In this document: one piece after another, positions 1-5,366 of the stretch | Numbering within the stretch: the first letter of the stretch is position 1 | How the letters are laid out: each line of letters begins with the position of its first letter | NCBI GenBank assembly: GCA_009392775.1 | Contig: VFFT01000083.1 | Location: 1-8,374, forward strand | DNA length: 8,374 nt | DNA from: SAR202 cluster bacterium | GTDB lineage: Bacteria > Chloroflexota > Dehalococcoidia > UBA3495 | Direction of reading: 5' to 3' | The notes under the pieces: model-generated | What the model was told of the DNA's origin: nothing | Seen by the model: only the letters and a program-made list of their open reading frames with translations | Database searches by the model: none | Made by a program: the position numbers and the translations under genes

Positions 1-186
1 ACAGTAATAATACATGGTAGCTCTGATACCCGAATTCCTATACGATGTGGTAAAGACTTGAATAAGAAAATTCAGAACGCAACGTTTCATACTATTGAGG
101 GAGCAGAACACGGACTTCTTTCAAATGAACCCGGTAAGGTCCGAGATATCCTAGTAGACTTTTGGGCACACAATCCGATCATCTAA
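1..186 (+). CDS. alpha/beta-fold hydrolase, C-terminal end (5' part outside window)
   Basis: Open from the first base in frame 1, ending at TAA 184-186; 61 residues are visible. The fragment begins with a hydrophobic strand and the turn H-G-S-S-D-T-R-I-P, whose Asp (visible residue 9) is the usual place of the acidic member of the alpha/beta hydrolase triad. It continues to G-A-E-H-G, whose His (visible residue 37) is the usual triad histidine. The end (L-L-S-N-E-P, then an amphipathic helix to F-W) is typical of the last helix of these enzymes. The nucleophile elbow and lid lie outside the window, so esterase, dipeptidyl-peptidase-like or C-C hydrolase activity cannot be told apart. The VOC gene follows after 33 bases on the same strand and is probably co-transcribed. 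The fold call is fairly firm; the substrate is unknown. Confidence 0.75.
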   Translation, partial: TVIIHGSSDTRIPIRCGKDLNKKIQNATFHTIEGAEHGLLSNEPGKVRDILVDFWAHNPII

Positions 187-219
187 ATACTTCACGTAGG
201 TTGTTTAAAGGAGAGCATT

Positions 220-630
220 ATGTCAACTGTAGGAATAGACCATATAGCAATGCCAACTAAAGATGCCGAAAGACTTATGGCGTTCTATAAATCCCTTGGA
301 TTTGAGATTAACAACGAAGATAAATGGAGATCTGGAGAAGTCCCTACCTTTTCAATACAAGTCGGGGATTCGAAGATAAATATTCACCCAGAAGGACATG
401 TAGCTAACTTAAGAGGAGCGACCGCGGTGCCCGGGTGCGGTGATATATGTTTTGTATGGGAAGGAACAGTAGAAGAATGTCAGGCTATGCTTAACAAGGC
501 TGGAGTAGAAGTGATAACCGGGCCAGTGCAACGACCTGGGGGTAGAGGCAGGGGAACAACCCCTTCACTAAGCCTATATTTGCGGGACCCCGACGACAAT
601 CTGCTCGAATTTATGACCTACAACGTATAG
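220..630 (+). CDS. VOC superfamily protein (glyoxalase/bleomycin-resistance fold, STM3117-like)
   Basis: A 136-residue protein, normal length for a two-module VOC (paired beta-alpha-beta-beta-beta) protein. Module 1 starts at G-I-D-H-I-A-M (residues 5-11) and contains the F-Y-K-S-L-G-F helix end (22-28) and K-I-N-I-H-P (52-57). Module 2 starts around 74-78 (G-D-I-C-F) and ends in L-R-D-P-D-D-N-L-L-E-F (121-131). Candidate metal ligands are H8, H56 and E130; the module-2 entry position that is His in glyoxalase I or FosA is D75 here. The order resembles the small VOC group annotated as STM3117 or 'virulence protein'-like. Known VOC reactions include isomerisation, epimerisation, ring cleavage and thiol transfer to fosfomycin; which applies here cannot be read. 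The start is well supported: AAAGGAG at 207-213 lies six bases before the ATG. It follows a hydrolase gene by 33 bases, so it may act on a related small molecule. Fold certain, reaction unknown. Confidence 0.88.
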   Translation: MSTVGIDHIAMPTKDAERLMAFYKSLGFEINNEDKWRSGEVPTFSIQVGDSKINIHPEGHVANLRGATAVPGCGDICFVWEGTVEECQAMLNKAGVEVITGPVQRPGGRGRGTTPSLSLYLRDPDDNLLEFMTYNV

Positions 631-654
631 GGCTGATACAGGAGACAGACCTAC

Positions 655-1134
655 CTAATCTGGAGATTCTGACATAGCTAGTATCGAGTCCCACTCAGAT
701 TTACTGACAGGTTGTACCGAAAGCCTCATTCCTTTTCTGACCAGAGGCATGTTCGCAAGGGCAGGAGTCTGTTTAATCTCCTGTAAGGTCACAGGCCTTG
801 CAAGGGGCTCATCTGCTTTTATGTCCACCATCATCCATATAGGATTGTCCGGAGTGCTTTTGGGGTCATAGTACTTAGAATCTGGGTCCAATGCTGTGTG
901 ATCTGGGTAGGCCTCCTTAACTATGGTAGCCGTTCCTATTACAGCCATGGGCTTGGCATTACTGTGATAAAACAATACTCGATCCCCAATTTTCATTTCA
1001 TCTCTCATCAGATTTCGAGCCTGATAGTTCCTTACTCCGTCCCATTCAGCAGTATGATTATCTTCGCTCTGCAAATCTTGGTACGAGTAGGCTGTCGGTT
1101 CAGATTTAAATAACCAATAATTTATTGGCGACAT
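655..1134 (-). CDS. EVE domain-containing protein (Thy28/UPF0310 type)
   Basis: A 159-residue single-domain protein of the EVE family, related to the PUA fold and to human THYN1. Visible signatures are Y-W-L-F-K-S-E-P (residues 6-13), W-D-G-V-R-N-Y-Q-A-R-N (31-41), which lines the family's ligand pocket, and G-D-R-V-L-F-Y-H-S-N (50-59). These are followed by the V-I-G-T-A strand and a conserved P-V-T-L-Q-E-I-K helix. The domain fills the protein. EVE domains are known or suspected readers of modified bases in DNA or RNA; the ligand here is not known. The ATG at 1134 is preferred over an in-frame ATG eight codons upstream (1158), because an AGGAAGGTG ribosome-binding site sits about five bases before it, inside the would-be extension. 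The gene lies 70 bases downstream of the PII gene on the same strand and converges on the VOC gene with a 24-base gap. No methylase, restriction or other defence gene is nearby, so a housekeeping role is more likely. Confidence 0.9.
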   Translation of the reverse strand: MSPINYWLFKSEPTAYSYQDLQSEDNHTAEWDGVRNYQARNLMRDEMKIGDRVLFYHSNAKPMAVIGTATIVKEAYPDHTALDPDSKYYDPKSTPDNPIWMMVDIKADEPLARPVTLQEIKQTPALANMPLVRKGMRLSVQPVSKSEWDSILAMSESPD

Positions 1135-1139
1135 AAAGA

Positions 1140-1148
1140 CACCTTCCT
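1140..1148 (-). promoter_or_regulatory. ribosome binding site fixing the EVE start
   Basis: On the minus strand the bases AGGAAGGTG are followed by five bases and then the ATG at 1134-1132. This good Shine-Dalgarno match lies inside the coding extension that would be used by the upstream ATG at 1158, so translation most likely begins at 1134. Confidence 0.6.
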
Positions 1149-1204
1149 GATAATCCATTTATATGGCCCCAACCACGACAGATGTAATGATAAGAATAAT
1201 AAAC

Positions 1205-1549
1205 CTAAAGAGCAGATTCTCCCCGCTCACCAGTCCTTATTCTTATTGCGTCACTGACAGGAGATACAAAAATCTTCCCGTCGCCAATATTACCCGTACG
1301 TGCATGTTCTATAACTATATCAATCGCTTGCTGCGTCTCTTCATCTTGGACGACCATTTCTAACTTCACTTTAGGTAACATGTCTACGACATAGCTACCT
1401 ACACCTCTAGGCCCTCCCATTTCAACTCCTCTCTGTGTGCCTCGACCAGTAACCTGAGCCACATTAATACCCACCAGACCGGCATCGGCCAAAGCATCTT
1501 TTACAGCATTGAGGGTTTCGGGACGAATAATCGCTTCTACCTTGTTCAT
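1205..1549 (-). CDS. P-II family nitrogen/carbon regulatory protein
   Basis: A 114-residue PII signalling protein, close to the 112 residues of E. coli GlnB. The N-terminal strand M-N-K-V-E-A-I-I-R-P is typical. The T-loop runs from G-R-G-T-Q-R-G (35-41) to Y-V-V-D-M-L-P-K (53-60). The ATP-site segment I-G-D-G-K-I-F-V covers 88-95, and R-I-R-T-G-E covers 103-108. Q39 and K60 match E. coli Q39 and K58, which contact 2-oxoglutarate; K92, R103 and R105 match nucleotide-binding residues. So ATP/ADP and 2-oxoglutarate sensing is expected. The T-loop is two residues longer than in E. coli GlnB and Gly/Pro-rich; Y53 falls at the place of the uridylylation Tyr51. The protein acts as a trimer in the cytosol on ammonium transporters, enzymes or regulators. 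No amtB, glnA or glnD is in the window, so GlnB, GlnK or NifI-like cannot be decided. GGAGG (1555-1559 on the plus coordinates) precedes the ATG. Confidence 0.95.
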   Translation of the reverse strand: MNKVEAIIRPETLNAVKDALADAGLVGINVAQVTGRGTQRGVEMGGPRGVGSYVVDMLPKVKLEMVVQDEETQQAIDIVIEHARTGNIGDGKIFVSPVSDAIRIRTGERGESAL

Positions 1550-1586
1550 AATAGCCTCCGATTAAAGATTGATGAGATATTCTATC

Positions 1587-1614
1587 ATTTAATAACGTAT
1601 TTAAGCGTGTTCAA
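1587..1614 (-). promoter_or_regulatory. possible sigma-70 promoter for the PII gene
   Basis: In the 73-base gap behind the ligase gene, the minus strand has TTGAAC (plus coordinates 1614-1609), 16 bases, then TTAAAT (1592-1587). Each hexamer matches four of six consensus positions. A transcript would begin near 1580 and give a leader of about 30 bases. No strong terminator hairpin was seen in this gap, so read-through from the ligase gene is equally possible. Weak evidence in AT-rich DNA. Confidence 0.25.
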
Positions 1615-1622
1615 TTTATCTC

Positions 1623-3272
1623 TTAGGACCGAATATCAATGCCAGACTTTTCAAGATCAAAACAACCGCTTATAAGATCGTCTTTTTCTGAACGAAGCAT
1701 ATCCTTTCGTACTCTTAGACTAGGTGTTCTAGGTAATTCGGTACGCATTTCTATGTAACGCGGGACCTTAAAATAAGCTAAGTGTTCAGAACACCAATGA
1801 ATCAAATTTTCCGGAGAAACAGAATTTCCGACCTTGGGTAAAATATATGCTTTAACGTCGTCTTCACCAAGCTCTGATGGAACTGCTATTACGGCGCAAT
1901 CCAACACATTAGGATGTTGCTTTATTACATCCTCTACCTCTTGCGAAGAAATATTTTCACCTCTTCTCCTAATAACATCTTTCTTGCGATCCACGAAATA
2001 AAGATACCCATCATCATCCATCCTTCCTAGATCACCGGTATATAACCAGCCATCTCGCAAAGCTAGATCTGTCTGTTCAGGATTTCTCCAGTATCCTGTC
2101 ATTAAAACCGGGTTTTTTATAGTTATCTCTCCAATGTCACCATTAGCAAGAGCGTTTCCATCCGGATCAACGATTCTAATCTGGTTATCGAATCTCTGAT
2201 CCGGATGCCTCCTAGCTAATCCAGAAGAATTGGGTCTTCTCAATGCTCCTATACCCTCAATAGTCCCATAACAAGTTTCGGTCATACCAAAACCTACGAT
2301 AATATCTGTTCCAAATCGCTCCTGAAACTCGTCAAGAAACTCAGGGTCGAATGCGGGAGATCCGTAAAACAGCCGTACAGTATTGTCCAAGTCAGAATCT
2401 TTGGGATCCTGTTTTGACAATACAGGCATCATCATTCCAATAAAATTCACGACTGTGGCCTGAGCTTCCCGAACCTGACCCCAGAACGCAGAAGCACTGA
2501 ATCTATCGGATACTATTAGGGTTGCCCTAGCTGCTAAAGCTCCCATAGTAGAATAATACTGGGCATTGGCATGAAAGTAGGGCAAACAGGTGAAGAATCT
2601 ATCTTTATCAGTAGCATGAGTCCAATGTGCAAAACCCTGACCGGCCGCCACATACATTTTGTGTGTGACTTGCACTCCCTTCGGGTTACCTGTAGTTCCT
2701 GACGTATACACCAACATTGAAACATCAGAGGGCGAAATATCGATGCCCGGTGCATATAGGCCACTAGTCTCAATTCTACTAGTAAAATCTATCCAGCCTT
2801 TATGTTGATCGCTTCTATCGCCTTCCCGGTGGGGATCTACTATTAGACAGTGATTAACGCTATCACACAATCCAACCGCTTCAGCCAAGCTACTTAAAAT
2901 ATCAATATGCCCCACTACGGCAGACGCCTCAGCGTCATTCAATATATATGCTGTTTCTGCCGTCTTATATGCAGTGTTAACAGGCACCGCTATAGCACCA
3001 ATACGGGAAAGCCCAAACCACGCATATAGAAACTCAGCACAGTTCGGTAAATAAAGACAAACTCTATCTCCGTAACCTATACCTAGGGATTTAAACATAG
3101 AAGCTGTTTGACTAGAGGATTCCTGCAGTTTCTTATAGCTGATCTTTTGCCCAGCTATCTCTATGAATACCTTGTCAGGATCATGTGATACACACGAATC
3201 TATAAACTCACCCAGACATAAATCCCAAGGATTACTCCTAGAGTTGTCAGATTCCTTAATGATATCTGCCAT
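1623..3272 (-). CDS. acyl-CoA synthetase / AMP-dependent ligase (CaiC-like, ANL superfamily)
   Basis: A 549-residue AMP-forming ligase: carboxylate + ATP + CoA gives acyl-CoA + AMP + PPi. The phosphate-binding motif Y-T-S-G-T-T-G-N-P-K-G is at 189-199, G-M-T-E-T at 329-333, Y-T-G-D-L at 411-415, and the hinge D-R-K-K-D at 428-432. The A8 segment R-G-E-N-I-S-S-Q-E-V-E is at 437-447. The A10 segment near the C-terminus, normally P-x4-G-K, reads P-R-T-P-S-L-R (514-520), so the catalytic Lys position is R520, with K523 nearby. Overall it resembles crotonobetaine/carnitine-CoA ligase CaiC and related acyl-CoA ligases, some of which also lack a clean G-K. The substrate is unknown. It diverges from the DUF35-thiolase operon, suggesting a shared acyl-CoA pathway. 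Start is uncertain: ATG at 3272 is chosen over a GTG at 3287 (five extra residues); neither has a good ribosome-binding site. Confidence 0.92.
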   Translation of the reverse strand: MADIIKESDNSRSNPWDLCLGEFIDSCVSHDPDKVFIEIAGQKISYKKLQESSSQTASMFKSLGIGYGDRVCLYLPNCAEFLYAWFGLSRIGAIAVPVNTAYKTAETAYILNDAEASAVVGHIDILSSLAEAVGLCDSVNHCLIVDPHREGDRSDQHKGWIDFTSRIETSGLYAPGIDISPSDVSMLVYTSGTTGNPKGVQVTHKMYVAAGQGFAHWTHATDKDRFFTCLPYFHANAQYYSTMGALAARATLIVSDRFSASAFWGQVREAQATVVNFIGMMMPVLSKQDPKDSDLDNTVRLFYGSPAFDPEFLDEFQERFGTDIIVGFGMTETCYGTIEGIGALRRPNSSGLARRHPDQRFDNQIRIVDPDGNALANGDIGEITIKNPVLMTGYWRNPEQTDLALRDGWLYTGDLGRMDDDGYLYFVDRKKDVIRRRGENISSQEVEDVIKQHPNVLDCAVIAVPSELGEDDVKAYILPKVGNSVSPENLIHWCSEHLAYFKVPRYIEMRTELPRTPSLRVRKDMLRSEKDDLISGCFDLEKSGIDIRS

Positions 3273-3364
3273 GTAATGACCATTCACTTCTATAATTCAT
3301 TAGTGTCAGCGACATCGACTACTGTACGGTCAAAACCTACCATCTGTAAATCTATCGGTCAATC

Positions 3365-3395
3365 TATAATCACCAATTCTATCCGATGCTATACT
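3365..3395 (+). promoter_or_regulatory. candidate -10 elements for the DUF35-thiolase operon
   Basis: The gap between the divergent ligase and DUF35 genes holds two good -10 hexamers on the plus strand. One is a perfect TATAAT at 3365-3370. The other is TATACT at 3390-3395, preceded by TG one base earlier (TG-C-TATACT, an extended -10). No convincing -35 hexamer is found at 16-18 bases from either. The second would give a leader of only about 12 bases, just including the GGAG at 3405-3408; the first would give about 37 bases. Which one is used cannot be decided from sequence. Confidence 0.4.
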
Positions 3396-3413
3396 ATGGT
3401 GACTGGAGAGAGT

Positions 3414-3836
3414 ATGTCATCATCAATCGACGATACGAGACTGATCATTTCTGATGCAGAAGAACCCACGGGTTCTTTGGTCGGGGTAAAATGTGAAGAT
3501 TGTAATGTAGCGGTTTTTGGTCCTGCTAAATTCTGTCAATCTTGCACATCAGACAATCTGATTGACATCACATTTGGATCTCTAGGTTCCCTTTATAGTT
3601 ATACTGAAGTGAAAGTACCTCCACACGGTTGGCCTGGTGAAGTTCCATATATATTGGCAGAAGTAGCACTTCCGGAAGGGCCTCACGTGCTAGCAGAATT
3701 AATAGATATCCACCATGGAGATATCCAGATTGGTATGGCTTTAAAGCTAGCTTTACTACCAGTAGAATACGGAACTACAGGATCAACGAAAATAGTATAT
3801 AAATGGCGCCCAGCCCAGCCATCAGAATTAAGCTAG
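3414..3836 (+). CDS. DUF35 zinc-ribbon/OB-fold protein, thiolase partner
   Basis: A 140-residue acyl-CoA-associated OB-fold protein. An N-terminal zinc ribbon has four cysteines in two C-x2-C knuckles (C27/C30 and C41/C44, separated by ten residues). It is followed by a beta-rich OB domain (about 50-132) with Y-S-Y-T-E-V and W-P-G-E-V-P-Y-I-L-A-E-V. Proteins of this family bind next to thiolases or SCP-x/Ltp-type enzymes and help hold the acyl-CoA substrate; examples are the archaeal thiolase/HMG-CoA synthase complex and the steroid side-chain aldolase Ltp2-DUF35 pair. The thiolase gene follows after nine bases, which supports a stable complex. The ATG at 3414 is chosen because GGAG at 3405-3408 lies five bases before it and the family similarity starts after it. 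A longer in-frame reading from 3276 would overlap the 5' end of the divergent ligase gene (if that starts at its GTG), or abut it, and the added residues are low-complexity, unlike the family. Confidence 0.9.
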   Translation: MSSSIDDTRLIISDAEEPTGSLVGVKCEDCNVAVFGPAKFCQSCTSDNLIDITFGSLGSLYSYTEVKVPPHGWPGEVPYILAEVALPEGPHVLAELIDIHHGDIQIGMALKLALLPVEYGTTGSTKIVYKWRPAQPSELS

Positions 3837-3845
3837 GACTGATTC

Positions 3846-5000
3846 ATGAACAATTTAAAAACAGGCAGAGAAGTAGTAGTAGCCGGGGTAGGGTTGCATC
3901 CGTTTGGAAGGTTTAGAGACAAGCCGTTAGCTAGTTTAGCTCTCGATTCCGTTATAGCTGCCCTCCAAGATGCTGCTGTGGCATGGAAAGACATACAAGT
4001 AGCCTATTTTGGGCACGTCTATTATGAAGGAATGTCCTTTGGTGAGACATCTTTAAGCAAGCTGGGACTTACAGGGATCCCAATCATAAATGTGGAAAAC
4101 GCCTGCTCCAGCGGATCCACCGCATTTTGGCAGGCCTATTGGGGAATAAGCTCAGGAGTATTCGACATAGCCCTAGCTTTTGGAGCAGAAAAAGTCCCTG
4201 GGGGACCAGTATCAGTGACCAGTGAAAACAGTCCAGATAGATATATTGGTGGAGACCATATGATGGCAGGCTATGCATTACGGTCTCGAAGATATATGGA
4301 AGACACCGGAGCAACACCAAGTTCTTTAGCTCAAGTCACAGTTAAAGCTAGACAAAATGCTAGTCTTAACCCTTACGCCCACAGGAAAGATACGTACAGT
4401 GTAGAAGAGGTATTGAACTCCCGGATGATAGCTGACCCTCTAACGTTATTCCAATGTTGCCCTACCAGTGAAGGTGCCGCCGCTGCAGTACTTTGTGCTA
4501 AAGAAGCGTTAACGTCCTACAATATAGACTCTAAACGTTCTATAAACGTTGTTGCTGCGGCACTTACATCAGGAAACTACAACGGCCACGGTAGTGATCA
4601 TTCGGCTTTCAGCCCATATAGGACAGAACCAGCAGCGCTACAAGCTTATGAGATGAGTGGGCTGGGACCAGAAGATGTCGACCTAGTACAAGTTCACGAC
4701 GCAGCTACCATCGGGGAATTACAGCAACTGGAAGCCCTGCATCTCATACCATACGGGGAGGCTTGGGCCGCCACCATAGAAGGTCGAACTTCATTAACAG
4801 GAGACATTCCCACGAATACGGATGGTGGCCTACTAGCTATGGGACATCCCTTCGGTGCCACAGGTGTAAGGATGATACATGAGACTGTTACCCAATTGAG
4901 AAACGAAGCAGGAGACCGACAGGTACCCAACGCTAGAGTCGGGGTCGCAGAGTGCTCAGGAGCGGGAGACGTCACGACTGTTCACATACTTACTAAATAA
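3846..5000 (+). CDS. thiolase family protein (SCP-x/lipid-transfer type acyl-CoA thiolase)
   Basis: A 384-residue thiolase-fold enzyme, typical length for the SCP-x-like branch that pairs with DUF35 proteins. The nucleophile is C87 in N-A-C-S-S-G-S. The H-D-A-A segment has H284 where SCP-x enzymes have H-D-x-F. The N-T-D-G-G-L-L-A-M-G-H-P segment carries H334, and C370 in E-C-S-G-A-G is the acid/base cysteine (usually C-G-G-G). The complete Cys-His-Cys set supports thiolytic cleavage or Claisen condensation of a 3-ketoacyl-CoA. It argues against the retro-aldol chemistry of Ltp2, in which tyrosines do the work. The chain length and substrate are not readable. A TAGGA (3834-3838) overlapping the stop of the DUF35 gene can serve as ribosome-binding site, so the two genes are tightly coupled. 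The 90-residue unknown protein follows after 32 bases. The Phe-to-Ala change in the H-D-x-F motif is a small oddity. Confidence 0.93.
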   Translation: MNNLKTGREVVVAGVGLHPFGRFRDKPLASLALDSVIAALQDAAVAWKDIQVAYFGHVYYEGMSFGETSLSKLGLTGIPIINVENACSSGSTAFWQAYWGISSGVFDIALAFGAEKVPGGPVSVTSENSPDRYIGGDHMMAGYALRSRRYMEDTGATPSSLAQVTVKARQNASLNPYAHRKDTYSVEEVLNSRMIADPLTLFQCCPTSEGAAAAVLCAKEALTSYNIDSKRSINVVAAALTSGNYNGHGSDHSAFSPYRTEPAALQAYEMSGLGPEDVDLVQVHDAATIGELQQLEALHLIPYGEAWAATIEGRTSLTGDIPTNTDGGLLAMGHPFGATGVRMIHETVTQLRNEAGDRQVPNARVGVAECSGAGDVTTVHILTK

Positions 5001-5032
5001 CGAAACTTGATGACGGCATCTAACTTGCGCCT

Positions 5033-5305
5033 ATGATCAATTTTATAATATTAGCTTCTATGAAAGGAAGATTCGTTTCCCAGTCAGGTAATTTTTATGA
5101 CAACTTCCAGATGATGGGCTATATGGTGGCTTCGGACAGATCAGAAGCTGTGTCGCGATTTTTTGACCAGACTCCATATCCTATCGAATGGGCTGACGTG
5201 GAATACCTGTGGGCTGAGCCCTTAGCCTACGGCCCGGACACTGGACACCATGGAGAATACGAACGGATATATATTGAGACTCTAAAGAATATGTACAGAA
5301 AATAA
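5033..5305 (+). CDS. conserved-looking small protein of unknown function, third gene of the thiolase operon
   Basis: A 90-residue soluble protein that I do not recognise as a named family. It begins with a hydrophobic beta-strand (I-N-F-I-I-L-A-S-M-K-G) and is then rich in aromatic residues (F-Y-D-N-F, M-M-G-Y-M-V). A helix (S-E-A-V-S-R-F-F-D-Q) precedes P-Y-P-I-E-W-A-D-V-E-Y-L-W-A-E and a polar G-H-H-G-E-Y-E-R-I-Y end. The strand-helix-strand rhythm could be a small alpha/beta or ferredoxin-like domain, but that is inference. It has no signal peptide, membrane segment or Cys/His metal cluster. The reading frame is closed by TAA at 5021-5023, so ATG 5033 is the first ATG in frame; no ribosome-binding site is visible, suggesting translational coupling with the thiolase 32 bases upstream. 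ATG 5060 is a poorer alternative. The gene ends inside a terminator hairpin. That the protein is real is likely; its function is unknown. Confidence 0.7.
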   Translation: MINFIILASMKGRFVSQSGNFYDNFQMMGYMVASDRSEAVSRFFDQTPYPIEWADVEYLWAEPLAYGPDTGHHGEYERIYIETLKNMYRK

Positions 5306-5338
5306 ATTGGGGCTGTTCTAGTGACAGCCCCAATTTAT
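5302..5338. terminator. bidirectional transcription terminator between convergent genes
   Basis: A perfect 15-bp inverted repeat: arms 5302-5316 and 5324-5338, with a seven-base loop T-C-T-A-G-T-G. The arm core is G-G-G-G-C-T-G-T, flanked by A/T-rich outer pairs (ATAAATT / AATTTAT), so either strand gives a GC stem with an A-rich entry and T-rich exit. The TAA of the 90-residue protein (5303-5305) lies inside the left arm. It stands between the + strand DUF35-thiolase operon and the - strand aldolase gene, which ends 29 bases further on, so it can end both transcripts. The run of T after the stem is short. Confidence 0.85.
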
Positions 5339-5366
5339 GATGGTATAAGATCGAAACTATATCGTA

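Noticed and set aside
631..654. Terminator between the convergent VOC and EVE genes
   Set aside because: The 24-base gap contains only very short complementary stretches and no T-run; no hairpin that I could support.
655..1134. EVE-domain gene as part of a defence or modified-base system
   Set aside because: No methylase, nuclease, McrBC, reader-effector or other defence gene is within the window; the protein is a lone EVE domain of normal length.
1135..1158. Eight-codon longer start for the EVE protein
   Set aside because: The strong AGGAAGGTG site lies inside this extension and directly precedes the ATG at 1134.
898..1363. Plus-strand open frames opposite the EVE and PII genes
   Set aside because: They lie antisense to two well-supported genes, and the translations show no domain-like pattern.
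3276..3413. N-terminal extension of the DUF35 protein by 46 residues from an ATG at 3276
   Set aside because: It would abut or overlap the start of the divergent ligase gene, has no ribosome-binding site, and has residues unlike the family. The ATG at 3414 has GGAG at proper spacing.
4694..4975. Minus-strand open frame inside the thiolase gene
   Set aside because: It is antisense to the conserved thiolase C-terminal motifs; the composition is that of a reverse-frame shadow.
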